A DNA stretch of 43,498 nt, taken from contig JAKJXP020000181.1 of the NCBI GenBank assembly GCA_022225965.2, forward strand, positions 1-43,498. The letters run 5' to 3'. Below the pieces are notes generated by a model, which saw nothing but the letters and a program-made list of their open reading frames with translations, was not told where the DNA came from and did not search any database. Source of the DNA: Diatrype stigma (Eukaryota > Ascomycota > Sordariomycetes > Xylariales > Diatrypaceae). The position numbers were made by a program, and so were the translations under genes. Shown here piece by piece: positions 10,389 to 22,873 of this stretch (its first letter is position 1; every line of letters starts with the position of its first letter).

Positions 10389-12659
10389 TCGTTAATATTA
10401 CCAGAGAACCGTATCGGCCTTGTTTTTAACGAATCTCTTAAAAATACGCCCCCTTTCTTTCTTAACGGGTAACGCATATTCTTTCTAGCTTTAGAAATTA
10501 TCGTTTCATTATTATAAATACCATAAGTATCGCGGCAATTATACGCGACAGTAATCCGCTTAAGGAATAACGCTTAGAAATGAATTAACGTAACATATAA
10601 TCGCAAGAAGCCTAAAGGAATAAAACCCCATATAAATACTAATATATAGGCACAGGTAAGAAATAAATCGAATAACCGTTTGTTTTTACGGCTTATTCTT
10701 AACTACTTATAATACGCCTTATAATCGGCAAACGTACGAATTATAATAATGAATACCTTAAAGCTAAACCTATAAGAAATATTAACGCCTAAAAGGTTAA
10801 AACCGAATAAGCCTTGCGTTTTTGCAACTTGCCGTTTTTAAGAATAACGTTTTATTACGGAATAATAAGAACGTATTAAGGGCATATTAATAATATACGA
10901 ATAATAACTGGCCTTTACTTAAATATAAAAACGGCGAATATAAAAAACTAAGCAGGCTGATACGCCGGTAATAATACCGATAGCTATTTCGGTTATAATT
11001 ATAAAAGCACCCGAGGAATAAAAAATACCCCGACCGGCCTTTTAAAGGCGGCGGCACCGCTTATATATATTTTTTTCGACTTATGGCTATAAACGCGGAA
11101 AAAAAAGAAGACGACGTTTCGAATTCGGACGAGAACAAAGAAAACGAATTGGTTCAAGCACTATTTTTTTCCGTACAATCCACGGCATTCGCCCCGGTAA
11201 TGGATTTTTTGGATTTGGATATACATAAAGCGGCGGAAAAAAATCCCGGAAACTGGCAAACCGAATCGTTAACGTTCTTTTTTTTTTTTTTTTTTTTTTT
11301 AATAGGCTAACGATTACGATAAATTCGCCAATATTCTTAAATCCAACCGTTATTATAATATTAACGACGTATAACGCGAGGCTAAAAAAAATCCTAATCC
11401 TTAATGGACGCATTAATGATACATTTTAATAATAACGGAACGGAAACGTTATTATTAAAATAGTAATAGGACTTTTAGGTTATTCAAAATAATACAAGTA
11501 AATACCTAAAAAAAGGGCCTTATTTATAATATATCTTTTTATACGGCCTAATTAATTCAGGCCGATATAATACTTATCTAGGAATCTTAAATCGTTACGT
11601 TTAAACGACGGCAAATAAAGACATATTCCAAATACGACATTTTTTTTTTTTACGGAAAACTAGGTATTTACTTTTTTCCGAATTCTTATTTATATCCGCA
11701 AGGATTTTATCCTAAACGTAGCATAGTTCCGACCGTTCGTTTCCCGAAATGCATGCATCATATAAATTAACGGCTTCCCTTATAATTTCTTTAAGGGCCT
11801 GAATTAATAAGAACCAAAATTAAGTCGTATAATAACTGAAAACTTTAACGCCATTTATTAATTATGGCAATCCTTTTATATGAAAAAAATACGGTAATCC
11901 AAAGCAAAAAATAATAAACTAGCTCGAAACCTAAGAACTTTAAGTTTATAATAATAATTAACCTACGAATTAATACGGCAATACCATCGATTTTTTTATA
12001 TTTAATATTTTAGGCATTACGGCTTAAATAAAAAATACGTTATACGTTAATTCGGATTATTATATTATATTGGGCCGAATCCTAGTAAATAAGGCACCGC
12101 AATTATCTAAGGGCAAACTTAGGATTTTATCGAAAGAAATACTGCGCTTTATCCAATTAATGCGCATTTATTAAACCAAAATATCTTGCATTCCAGATTT
12201 AGCAAAAAAACGGAAGCTTTGGTAAATAAATTCCTATAAGCTCTTATTATAACGATAAAAGCTATAAGAAAAATACGCCATAATAAGGGAAACAAACGCC
12301 TCGTAATAAAACGATAAATGCGAATTCGTAACGGCCCAATTATAGGCTTCGATATGCACAAACGGTAGCATATCTAAATCGGAAATAACAAAAAAAATAC
12401 CACAATACAATTAAAAAAGGCAAAAAAACTGTATTAAAAACGGCGGATTAATGGTATAACAAAAAGTAAATCCATTTATAACATTATGGATTAATATAAA
12501 CTTAAAAACAACTTCCGCATTTCCTTAATGGCAAACGATAACAAAATAATTACGAATACATTCAGAAAAATTAATTTTTTTTTTGATAAAAAATATTAAT
12601 ACCGTAAGCAAACGGAAACGACATAAAAGGCCCTTTAAAGCCGTTAGAACCGGCTAACC
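10389..12659 (+). mobile_element. LINE B (host element), segment 2: ORF1/ORF2 remnants
   Basis: The segment begins with the right TSD of LINE D (10,389-10,403) and is colinear with LINE D read on the minus strand (TTTTTAACGAATCTC then AAAAATACGCCC). It carries an open stretch from 11,083 (MAINAEKKEDD..., Asp/Glu/Lys-rich), a T20 run at 11,280-11,300, and an endonuclease-like segment near 11,610-11,760. The stretch at 12,470-12,560 matches 16,130-16,230 of LINE C. It ends in the TSD AACCGGCTAACC (12,648-12,659) made by insertion of LINE C. All frames are broken. Confidence 0.7.
12648..12659. repeat. TSD of LINE C, left copy
   Basis: AACCGGCTAACC occurs here and at 19,149-19,160, flanking the LINE between them exactly. 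Confidence 0.85.
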
Positions 12660-12949
12660 CATCCTTTTATAACTCTCTTTTCCTACCCCTATACTTTGCC
12701 AAAACTCGTTTTCGCATAGTTCTCTTATATATCGTAAGCTTTAAAACTTATCCGTGCCTTTGGATTAAGCACTTCCTTTCGAAGGATAGTTAATGCTTTC
12801 CTTTCTTTTCGTATTAATACGACATTATTACTATTACTTCCCTTAAGTGCGGGTTCCAAAAAACCTGCTTCCATTATACCAGTAAACCTATTTACGATAA
12901 CGAACATTTAGTTTAAAGCCATTTTTTTTAATTTAAAAAAAACGGCTAC

Positions 12950-14650
12950 GGGCAATTATAAACCTACCGCCCTAAAAAGGCAGAAGTCGGAAGGAACGGA
13001 AGGAATGGTCCTAGAACAGCCTTTAGGGGCCCCCAAAAACCCCCTAGCCAATTCCATCCTAGCCGCGGTTAAAACCATTCGCGAAAAAAAAAAAGTAAGC
13101 ATTCGGGCCAAGTTTAAAATGCTTACGGTCCTTTCTTTATTTTTCGATACAGCCCTAAAGGGCTTCCGGTAGCTAACGTACCTTCGTTAATCCAAAACAG
13201 CCCATCATTAAATTAAACAGCTTATTATGCAATTAGCGATTATAAAAGATCCGGAAAAGCTTCGTTCTTTAATCGGAATATTTTAACCAAACAAAAGAAG
13301 CCTTATACGTTTAAGATATGCTTTATTATTTACCTCCCTAAAGGACTTAATCGATTTGGTTACAAATGAATCTTATGATTTTTCCCTTTTTGTTATTACG
13401 TTAAGACGTAGCAACAAAAATACGACGCCATTAACCGATAAACATATAAGCTTCGCTATTAATATAACCACATTTGCCTTCCTTATTAAGGAACTTTTTT
13501 TCTCTTAATTATATGCAGCCGTTGCTAAGCTTAAAAATGGAAAAGCCAAAAATTAAACCAACGTTATGCGGAAGTTTAAAAAGACAAAAGGTAACGCTTA
13601 ATTTTTTAATTCTTTAATAAACAAAATAAATAATCGCCTTTTTATTTAATTAAAGCTTATTTACGAATGAAATACGTTTGGCCCTATTAACGTTCGCGTT
13701 AATGTAATGAACCTTTTTAAATTAAACCTACGGAAAATTATCGACGCCTAAAAAATCAGAACCGAATGGGCCCTTCGCTTACGAAACAACGCCGCCCGGC
13801 AATATATCTTAAAATAAGCGGCAATTATAATAAACCTCGTAATCGAAAAGGCAAAAAATTAACATATATATATCCTTATTAAGGTTCTAAAAGTTTTCTA
13901 TATAAAAGCGGAACCAAAACTTATTAACGAAATCATTAAAGCGAAAATAATAATACAAACGGAAGTTTAATTTATTTCATTTTACCGCTTTAAACGACAA
14001 GTTTTAAGCGTTCTTATTTAAAAATAAATAGCGGCATTTCCATAAATAATCAAACGCTTTAGGATTTTTAGCTTTAATTAAGGCAAATTAATTATACGAA
14101 TTCCCAAAATTATTTAATACCAGAAATGCCTAAACTTTTACGACGGCCGGCATTATAAGAATAGTCCGCGCTGTAAAACAGGCAATAAAAAAGTACAAAA
14201 TATATCCGGCAATTAAGATCCCGGAAATTTATAATAACGAAATAAAATGTCCCAATTGTTGCGGTTTTTATGCCTTTAATTTATTGGCCTGCTTTATCCG
14301 TTTAATTAAAAAAAAACGGAAAAATAATACGCCCCATTAAAAAACAGCTCGCCAGTATTTAATAATTAGGCGATTAACAATATTGCGCCGTATAAAGGAA
14401 AAAAAAAAGGCTAAGGCCAATATTTAATCCTTTTAATCCAACAGTAGCATTAATAATAATAATATTGCCCTTTATTCCAGCGAAAATAAGGAAATAGGAT
14501 TCCTTATCCCGATTTTCCGGATTACGACCTAAAGGCAACGCAAAGCGTAATAATAGCAATAAACATTGTAGCAATAATAATAACCACAGCCGTAATCGTA
14601 ATAATAGCAGCAATAATAATATTAATAGCAACAATAGCAATAATAATTAC
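12950..14650 (+). pseudogene. LINE C ORF1 (gag-like, zinc knuckle), RIP-altered
   Basis: No intact frame remains and the limits are approximate. At 14,245-14,300 the plus strand encodes KCPNCCGFYAFNLLACFIR, a decayed zinc knuckle of the CPNCxGPHxAN..CP.R kind common in ORF1 of fungal LINEs, followed by a Lys/Arg-rich stretch. At 14,520-14,650 a low-complexity Gln/Asn-rich tail is visible (CAA/CAG-like codons now AAT, TAA and TAG). The same order is seen at 900-1,120. The protein would have bound element RNA. Confidence 0.6.
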
Positions 14651-14688
14651 CGCCTTTTATATTATTATATTCCCTTTTTCCTTAAACC

Positions 14689-17600
14689 ATGGAAAGGGAC
14701 GATAAAGCCTATACGGCAAAAAGGAAAAAAAACGACGCAAAAGCGAAAGAAAACGACGCGGGCAAAAACAGCAAAGGCGAAAAACCCGAATTAGACTTAT
14801 CGTTTATAAGTTTTTTTTCCTTGGCAGTATATTAGGCCGCTATAAAGCGCGCTTCACGACATATCGCTTATTAATTTTCCAGCAACGATTATAATAAACT
14901 GGCAAATACTTTCCGTCCGTAAATAAGAAATGCGATTTTATAATATATTTACGAATAAAACTTTAAAAGCATTGCGACCGGGATAAATATCGCCGAAATC
15001 GTTAGGCTTAACGACAAGCAGCAACGACGAAAAAAACAAAACAATAATTCCTAATAATAACGGAACGTCCGTTAGGCTTTAAAAGCAGTAGCTTCCGATT
15101 TTCTCGATAGCTATTTATAATACAAGTTAATATTTAAAGAAATAATAAAAGCGGATCAAACCATAATACGGCGCTTAATACAACGGATAAAGCCAAAGCG
15201 AATATCGTATTTATATAGGAACCTTAGATTTTAATTTTATACGACAAGAAATAAACCAAAATATATCCGAAATACGATATGTTTTTTCCAATAAAAGATT
15301 GGAAACATTATTTCCGGGTATTTATTTATATCCGTAAAAATTCGTATCTTAATACGTTTTAATTACGACCTTTCGTATTTAGAAATGCCTGCGTAATATA
15401 AATTAATAATTTAATAGTCGTTAATATTTATTTGGAAAATAAATTCCCATACCGGCTATTCCGGAAATTAAAAACTTGGAAACCTAGTTTTAATAAGGTA
15501 ATAAAGGGCGATTTTAACGCAATATATTGGTTTTAACAGCCAAGGCGATACCGTTAATACGGAAATTTAAAGCAAAAGGTAACAAAATGATTTAAAAAAT
15601 AAAGCCTAAAAATGCTTAATACGGACGAATTAATGTATTAACGAAGCAACATTATCGATTTAATGGCTTTTAATATTTCCGGTAGCATTGCAGTAATAAA
15701 CCCAAATATATATACCAATTCCGATTATTTCATTATAATCGAAAGAATATCGGTAAGCAAAACGACGCGCCTTTTTAAGGCTAAACTTAGCATATTCTTA
15801 AACGCGATTTTACGATTCGCATAATTAATATAAACGTATTAAACGGAATCGGTAAATGCTCCAAAATCGGCATAAAAAACGGAAAGCCTTGCATATAACA
15901 TATTGGAAATATTCGGCCGGACAATAAAAGCGATAAGCAAATCGCGACATAATAAAGGATATAACGCATTTTAGTAAAATAAAAAATGCGACCTTATAAT
16001 CCGTACGTTCCGGCAATCGGCAAAAAAAAATCAAATACGCCGGATCCGGAAATTAACAAAATATAAAGAACCGCAATTAAGAAAGTTAAAAAAATATATT
16101 AAAACCGGCGCATTACCGGAACCAATATAAATAAGTTCATTTATAAAATCGTAAATTAATATAAACTTAAAAATAACTTTCGAATTCCCTTTATTATAAA
16201 AGCCGGACGGATTATTACGAATATATAAAAAAAAATCGATTATTTCCGGATAACAATATTCGTTCCGCAAATAAACGGCAATAATATACCGAACCTATAA
16301 CGCCTTTTTAAACCGGCAAATATAAATTCTTTTTTAACAAATCCCAATGCTTTTGCATAAACCCATGATTTAATTTTATGGGATTAAAAAATAATAATAG
16401 CGGAAATAAAAAGCTTATGCATTAAAACAGCAACGATTGCACCAAAAAAAACGGCTTTACGGCCATTTTATTACAATTCGCTTGGCCCGCGTTAAAAGAA
16501 TCCATTCGTATATTATACGAAAAATGCCTAAGATTCCGATATTATCTTATTTTTTTCCGCATAACAAAAGTAATAATGCTATTCAAAATCGGAAAGGACG
16601 ATTTTACGAAAATTAAAAACTGGAAACCAATTTCGTTATTTTCGTATTTAAGCAAAGATTTCGAACGATTAATAATTCGGCGAATGTCGGTAATAGCGAT
16701 ACGAATAGGCGTTATTAATATATAACAATTCGGAACTTTACTTAAACGTTTCGTTTTCGACTTGGTTACGTACGTAATATATAATATAAAACAAACATTC
16801 GCCCAAAATAAAGTTGCTTCTTTTTTAATCATAAATATTTCGAACGTTTTTAATGTTATATTACGTAACCGGTTTATGTTTAAATTACGATAGCAAGGAT
16901 GGAATTACTTATTCGTTAAATGGGTAAATTTTTTATAACCAATCGCTTTATATTAATTCGAATAAAAAACGTTACGACGGATAATAAACCTTTATTTTGC
17001 GATATACCGTAAAAATCCTTTATATTTTCCATTTTGTTTATGCTATATACGGAACCTTTTTTCCGAAAAGGACCCCTTTTAATACGGTTTAAATACGCGG
17101 ATAACGTAATAATTTTCCGAACGGGCAAATTAATAACCGAAATAACACGATTTTTTTTAAAAAAAACGCTAAAGATACATTACGCTGGAGCCAAAAAAAC
17201 GCGCTTAACTTTAACCCGGCGAAATGCGAATTATAGCATTTCCATAAAGGCAGAACTTTTAAGACGGAAAAGATACGAATTAACGACGATTTCGTAATAA
17301 TACCCAAAACAAAATCCGTACGATGGCTAAGAATTTCTTTCGATTCCAAGTTAAATTTTAAGGGCCATATATAATAATGGGCGGCTAAGGCGTTTCGTAC
17401 GGCCAATTATGTTAAATACTTTAATAAAGTAATACATAACTTCTTATCCGATAAAACCGTTATGGCCGTTAAGGCGTATGTAATATCCGTCGCAACATTT
17501 GGCACAAAGGCCTGGTATTTAAAAATCGAACGCTTTGGCATAAAACATAAGGATTTAATGCAAACAAATATATAAAGTTATCTTAATATTATTAATAAAC

Positions 17601-18400
17601 CTTTTCGAATTGCAACTAAAGCGGTTTTATTAATATGGCGTATTATTAAAGTACCCATATTATATTGCGAATTAAGCGTATTTTCGGTGTAAGTAATTTA
17701 CGAATAAATACGACTGCGTTATGTTATACGAATGCGTAGCCTTAATTTAAACCATTTAGTAATAATATAAATTAATTAATTAAAAAAACTATAGCTTATT
17801 CGATTATAATTAGCTATTAACCTAACGGCGGAATATTTACGACCTTTATTGTTAAACAAAAAGTGGCTTACCGGTTTTTTTTTTTTTTTCCTTTTTAACA
17901 AAAAGAAAAACAAAGCTAAATATAAAGCCTGGCTTTTTTCTTTTTTTTTTCGAAATCTGTCCGTTTATTTTAATGGCTTTAAGGTCGACCGAATTGGCTA
18001 GGGCTTTGTCGCTTATTAGGATAGCAAATGTATTTATTTAATTAATGGATTATTTTTAAACGCAAAAGTTTTCGACGGTAAAATTATTGCGGCACGTAAA
18101 GCAATATAATAGGCAAAAAAAGTTTAATATAACCTGAATCCTTTTTTTTAAACATATATTTTTGCATTGATAATACGGTAATTATTTAGAACCTTTTTGG
18201 CCATTTTTTGGATAACTCTTAATAAGATTTTCTATTTTTTTATTAGGCGATTTTCCGTATTCGATTTAAGGCTTTTTCCATACAGTAGGTCTTCGAATAC
18301 GTTAATATCGAAGGAAATAAAGCAGCCGACGCCTAAGCCAAGTTTAGGGCTGATTTATCCATTAATTAAGCCGACGATAATGACATGAACCGAACCATAA
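14689..18400 (+). pseudogene. LINE C ORF2 (endonuclease, reverse transcriptase, RNase H), RIP-altered
   Basis: An ATG at 14,689 opens a Lys/Asp-rich N-terminus (MERDDKAYTAKRKKND) with stops soon after. An endonuclease-like segment (YIRNTICFF...) lies near 15,250-15,400. The RT core is clear at 17,034-17,297: FMLYTEPFFRKG..RFKYADN, where the YADD box ends in Asn, one G-to-A away. Downstream come an AWYLKIERFG/AVLLIWRIIKVPILY segment (17,500-17,660) typical of the region after RT in Tad elements, and RNase H (YFNGFKVDRIG, IIAARKAI, then a WVPGHV..GNEAA-like segment near 18,290-18,370). The Asp/Glu losses fit RIP. The enzyme would have nicked target DNA and copied the element RNA. Confidence 0.78.
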
Positions 18401-19148
18401 CCCTTATTTACCTTAAGCGTATTAATCGAAAAAAAAGGTTCCTTTTTGTTTCGGCTTGGTAATACCGAAATATATCGCTTTTATATACATAATGGGAATT
18501 CGAAATAAAGAAATCCCTTAAAAAGCTTTCTTTCGTTCGATTAACATTGCATCGACTTTTCGTTGAGCGCTCCGGTTACGGAAACTTTGTTTCATATTAT
18601 AAACGATTTAAGCATTTCGAAATAAATTGCCGCTGCCGATATGGGAAAAATAGAAAATCCGGCTACATAATGCGATGCGACTTTTTTAAGGGGGCCCTTT
18701 AAATTTTCGGGATTCGGATGGAACACGAAGCGGACGAATTTTTCGGCCATAACGATTATCGAAACTTTGCCGCTTTTATTAAGAAAATAAGGCTATATAA
18801 TCCCTAATTAAAGCCGAATAAAGGAATAAACCACAATATACTGAATTCGATTTAAAGGAACGGCAGGAATGATAAGGCTTAAGAAAAATAAGCCACCCTA
18901 ATAAAATAAAAACCCATTTCCTATATTAAATCCTAATACGTTCGCGTTTTGTTTCGGACCTTTAAGTTCCCGATATTCCAGCCGTTTTATATATTACAGA
19001 ATGTCGGCATTTATATGTACGTAGCTTTAGTTATTTTATAAAACCATTTAATACATACCTCCTTTAGGGGTGGGCTGTATGTAATTAGGTAGCAAGTTAG
19101 TAAATAGGTTTATCCGGACGTTAAAATATATCATTATTATCATTATAA

Positions 19149-19440
19149 AACCGGCTAACCTTAATTCATTTTCGGCCGATTTTAACGCAATAGTACATAT
19201 TTATAACCCGATCCTTTAAAATTAAAAGGTATTAATGGCAAAAGCGGAATATGCGTATATTAAAACGGCGAATACCGTTCCGAATAAAAACGGCCTAAAT
19301 GCTACCTTGCTTTAATTCGTTTAGCTAATTTTTAGCGGGTTTATACGGACGTTATATAAAAGCTGCTTTAAATACGGCTATTACTTTATTCCGTTCCGAA
19401 TAATGCTAAAGGCTTTAAAAATAACTCGATTATATTACAA
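19149..19440 (+). mobile_element. LINE B (host element), segment 3: reverse transcriptase fragment
   Basis: After the right TSD of LINE C the sequence reads, near 19,360-19,430, LYKSCFKYGYY followed by PFRI, the same RT start block as LINE D at 6,494-6,706. It therefore continues LINE B from 12,659. Similarity stops near 19,440, well before the RT active site, so the middle of ORF2 is missing here. Confidence 0.6.
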
Positions 19441-20076
19441 AAATACTACAACGAAAATCCGGAATAAGCAGGCCTTTTAATGCGACTTAAAGCGTAACGA
19501 CGAACCGCTAAATACAATAAATTTAATCTATTTTACGAAAACGATAATACAGCGGCGCCAATTTCCGTAAAAGAATTAAGTAAAAGGAAGTTTAATAGGG
19601 CTAAAAGGAAGTAATTAAATAAAATGATTAATAAATCACTTTTAAAACAAATTAATAATAACAACTATAAGAAATATATAACGTTACGTATTTAAATATT
19701 AGGGACCTAATGGCACAGTAAAGGAATGCGTAAATCCGAAAATACCCTTCCGCTATTTGGAAAGCAGTCGCGGTTCGAGCCCCGGTTAAACCATTTCTTT
19801 TTATAAAACAGAAGCCTCGAAACGCGGCTTTCTTAAAAGGAGGAGTGATGTTACGATAATTATAAGTGCAATATTACATATAGCCAAAATGTACATACAA
19901 AAAGATAAAAATAAGGAATAAAACAAGTGGGTTCAGTATTAAAACCGCAGTACTTATTAAAGCAATAGTTTTCCTGCTTTTGCTGTTTTAATTCTTTTCT
20001 TTGTTTTTTTCTTTAGCTTAGAATTTTACATAATTAATGAAATTCGGATTTACGAAACGAAGCCATAATAGCCCGT
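19441..20076. other. Unassigned RIP-altered segment, possible LTR-element 3' end with tRNA-like patch
   Basis: I do not recognise a protein family here. Two things stand out. First, 19,712-19,790 contains TGGCACAGTAAAGG and GGTTCGAGCCC, which resemble the A and B boxes of a tRNA-type Pol III promoter, though no full cloverleaf can be drawn. Second, a purine tract AAAAGGAGGAGTGA just before TGTTACG (about 19,838-19,857) resembles a polypurine tract followed by an LTR start. No matching second LTR was found in the window. Confidence 0.3.
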
Positions 20077-20090
20077 AATACGATCTGATT

Positions 20091-20726
20091 ATTACCTAAA
20101 TAAGTGGTTAAACTATTCGCACCTTAATTAAGTCTGCTTAGCCCAGCAATTGCTGCGGTAAGTAACGATTTGGCTTATCGAAATACGTAGCTATTAAGCC
20201 GCGTATATGCGACGCAAACCGAACGGACCTTTTTTGGTCCGACGCCGCCAGCAATAGCAACAAATCCGGCAATTTCTGCCATCCGCCACCGACTTCCGAT
20301 TTTCCGCCGAAGCCGCTGGTACCAATTATCGACGTCCCCTGCCCTTTCCGTAAACCTAACGTTTCTTTTTTCCATTCGACGTCCCTTTGGCAGCCCTTTT
20401 TGCTACGCAATTACTCGCCGAGCCGCCCATTATTCGACGACCCCGCCGTCGACTGGCAGCCCCTCCCCAGCCAACGGTACCCAAAACCCCACCCGCTACC
20501 AGTCATCCATGTGGCAACAATAATGCGTCGATTCCGCCCCCGACGCCCCAGCCCTAGCCCCCCCCTTTCCCTTTTCTTTCTGTCAGCCCCAATTTGCTCG
20601 CGCTTTATTCAGGAACTCCCTAAATATTCCAGCCGTTTCATACATTATACAGTATCGGACCTATATAATTAGCTAGCCTAAGTAAATAGATTCATCCGGA
20701 CGTAAAAATATATCATCATTATCATC
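20091..20726 (+). mobile_element. SINE-like element, copy 2
   Basis: This 636-bp element is flanked by AATACGATCTGATT (20,077-20,090) and AATACGATCTAATT (20,727-20,740), a 14-bp TSD with one transition. It has the GC-rich head (ACCTAAATAAGTGG start, AGCAATTGCTGCGG block), a C-rich middle, the shared LINE-type 3' end and the tail ATCATCATTATCATC. The C/G-rich hairpin is absent, as in copy 1. Open stretches in it (for example 20,138-20,410 minus) are low-complexity by-products and not genes. Confidence 0.82.
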
Positions 20727-20740
20727 AATACGATCTAATT

Positions 20741-21752
20741 TTTATTTTGATAGGTTTATATTTTTGCATCGATAATACGGCAGTTATTCGATGTATTTTC
20801 GAATATTTTTCGGATAATTCCTAATAAGATTTCCTAAATGTTTATTAAGCCGTTTTTCGAATTCGACGTTTAGCCTTTTCCGTTTAATGGGTTCCAGGAT
20901 ACGTCGAAACTAAAGGTAACGAGGCAGTAAACGCCTAAGCCAAATTCGGCGCAAAACGGCCGGCTTTTAATAACGATAATTATAATTCCGGTATTATAAT
21001 CCTTTTTTATTTCCGACCCATTAGTCGAAAGAAGCGTTTATTCGTTTTTTCCGTATGGTGGTTACGTAATATATTTCCATTATATTAACGATAAGGATTC
21101 GAAATAAAAAAAGCCTTTTAAAAAGCTTTCCTTAGTTCGAATAATACTGTACCGTTTTTTTACGAAACGCTTTAGCTATAAAGATTTTGTTAATTACTAT
21201 AAACGCTTTAAATATTCCGATGCTATCGATGAATACCGTTGCCGATATGAAGTAAATAGGAAATTAAGTTACGTCGCTTTTTGTAATTTGTTTTAAGGTG
21301 CTTTCCGGTTCTTCGGAATCCGGAACGGGTACGAAGCGGACGAAATTTTCGGCTATAATGGCTACCGAAACTTCGTAGCCTTTATCGAGAAGGTCCGTCC
21401 ATATGGGCCGTCGGCGGAAAAGTAAAATAATAATAACAACATTTTTATACTCCGCTTTAAAAAATAACGATAACGGACAGTAATAAGGCTCTGAAGAGAA
21501 ATAATTACTTATCGAAAGAATAAAAACCTTCTTTCTTATGTTAAACCTTAACACGCTCGCGCTTTGTTTAGGGTTCGCCCATTTGGACCTGTCTTTTAAT
21601 ACTTTAGCCGTCCCATATACTAGACAGTATCGGCACTTATGTAGACTTAGTTATCTTATAAGCCATATACCCCTCTTCGGGGGGGTTATATGTAACTAGG
21701 TAGCTAGTTTAATAGGTCCACCCGGACGTAAAAATTCATCATCATTATTATC
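20741..21752 (+). mobile_element. LINE 3' end (RNase H C-terminus plus 3' UTR)
   Basis: This is colinear with 18,130-19,148 of LINE C. The first ~250 bases still encode an RNase H C-terminal pattern (FCIDNTAVIR, then WVPGYVETKGNEAVNA, then AKFGA), better preserved than in LINE C. The 3' end carries the C/G-rich hairpin (about 21,669-21,687), the GTCC-ACCC-GGAC hairpin at 21,715-21,726 and an ATCATCATTATTATC tail. It may be the end of LINE B or a separate 5'-truncated copy. Confidence 0.7.
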
Positions 21753-21759
21753 GTCTTCT

Positions 21760-22873
21760 TAAGTTTTCATTTATTATCGCGGTGGCTTTTTTATACTTAA
21801 TTAAAATTATTACCATTTAAAGTATATTCTTATATAAGATTAATCGTATTACTTTCGACAAAAAACCTATTTAATTAAATCCTTTAGCCCGAAATAAGAA
21901 GGCTTTACGAAAAGCATGTATCCGAATTATACCAAAGGAATATCATAATTATTTAAACATCTTTATTAAGGTAATATTAAATAAATTAATACAAAAACGT
22001 TTTAACGTAAATCATTATATTTACCTTAATAAAGAACCTAAAAAATTAAAGTATAACCCGTTATATAAGATATTTATTAAAGAATTAAAGATTTATTATA
22101 AATATATTATAAAACATTTATAAAAGAGATTTATCGAAATTAATTTAATTCCATAGGCCGCATTAATATTATTCGCATTTAAGTTAAATAAAGGCTTACG
22201 TTTTTACGTTAATTATCGCAAATTAAACGCAATAACGAAAAAGAACTTATACCTCTTGTTTTTAATAAATGAAACTTTTATAAAAATCTTTAAAATAAAG
22301 ATTCTCATTAAAATCGACATGCGATAAGCCTTTTATATAATCCGAATACGGAAAAAAGTACAAAACCTTATAACCTTTCGTATCCGATATAAAACATAAG
22401 TATAAGGTATTGCCGTTCGGATTTATTAACGGTTTATTAACCTTTTAACGATTATTAGCGATATTTTACTTAGTTATTTAGATTAATTTTATAACGCATA
22501 TATTAATAATATCCTTATTTTCTTAAAGAATAAAAAGAATTATATTTAATGTATAAATAAAGTACTAATACGTTTAAAACAGGCAAAGTTATAAACCGAC
22601 CTGGCTAAATGCGAATTTTATGTTACGGAAACGAAATATTTCGGCTTTATAATTAGTACTAACGGGATTTCGGTAAATCCTGCGAAAATAAAAGTGATTA
22701 CAAACTAGAAAACACCTATTAACCTTAAAGAAATATAATTCTTTTTCGGATTTTGTATTTTTTATCGCAGATTTATACGCGAATTTAGGAAAATAATTGG
22801 GCCATTCCAAGAGTTTACTCGTAAAAAGAAGTTATTTCATATAATAAATAAACGTATTATAGCCTTTATATGC
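21760..22873 (+). pseudogene. Ty3/gypsy pol remnant, part 1 (reverse transcriptase)
   Basis: Conserved Ty3/gypsy RT blocks can be read across several stops: GLRFYVNYRKLNAIT near 22,195-22,237, a KIDM block, LPFGF near 22,400-22,430, YINN in place of YxDD near 22,495-22,510, then FGFIISTNGISVNPAKI and the FFGFCIFYRRFI linker to RNase H. Each catalytic Asp loss fits G-to-A. The frame runs into the TSD CCTTTATATGC at 22,863-22,873, where a SINE-like element and then a hAT element interrupt it. It resumes at 29,060. Confidence 0.75.
22863..22873. repeat. TSD of SINE-like copy 4, left copy
   Basis: CCTTTATATGC occurs here and at 29,049-29,059. The two copies are now 6.2 kb apart because the hAT element entered the SINE tail between them. 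Confidence 0.75.

Larger units (their letters stand above)
12660..19148 (+). mobile_element. Full-length Tad-like LINE (LINE C)
   Basis: This is a 6,489-bp element bounded by a 12-bp TSD. Its 5' end (CCATCCTTTTATAACTCTC) matches the 5' end of LINE D. Its 3' end has the family signature (C/G-rich hairpin near 19,060-19,078, CCGGACG, ATCATTATTATCATTATAA tail). Order: a 5' leader of a few hundred bases, an ORF1-like region with a zinc knuckle and Gln-rich tail (to ~14,650), then ORF2 with endonuclease (~15,240-15,420), reverse transcriptase (catalytic motif at 17,094-17,105) and RNase H (~17,960-18,370). Two ORFs, AP-endonuclease, RT and RNase H together are typical of Tad/I-group LINEs of filamentous fungi. 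The element is inactivated by many transitions and stops. Confidence 0.87.

Noticed and set aside
11083..11413. Overlapping open frames on both strands around a T20 run
   Set aside because: The plus frame is the start of a LINE ORF2-like piece cut by the T run. The minus frame is its shadow.
14374..14640. Minus-strand open frame with a long Leu run
   Set aside because: It is the complement of the Gln/Asn-rich tail of LINE C ORF1. The Leu run comes from CAATAATAA-type repeats.
16031..17406. Several minus-strand open frames of 70-105 codons
   Set aside because: They are complements of the plus-strand LINE C ORF2, whose RT motif lies in the same stretch on the other strand.
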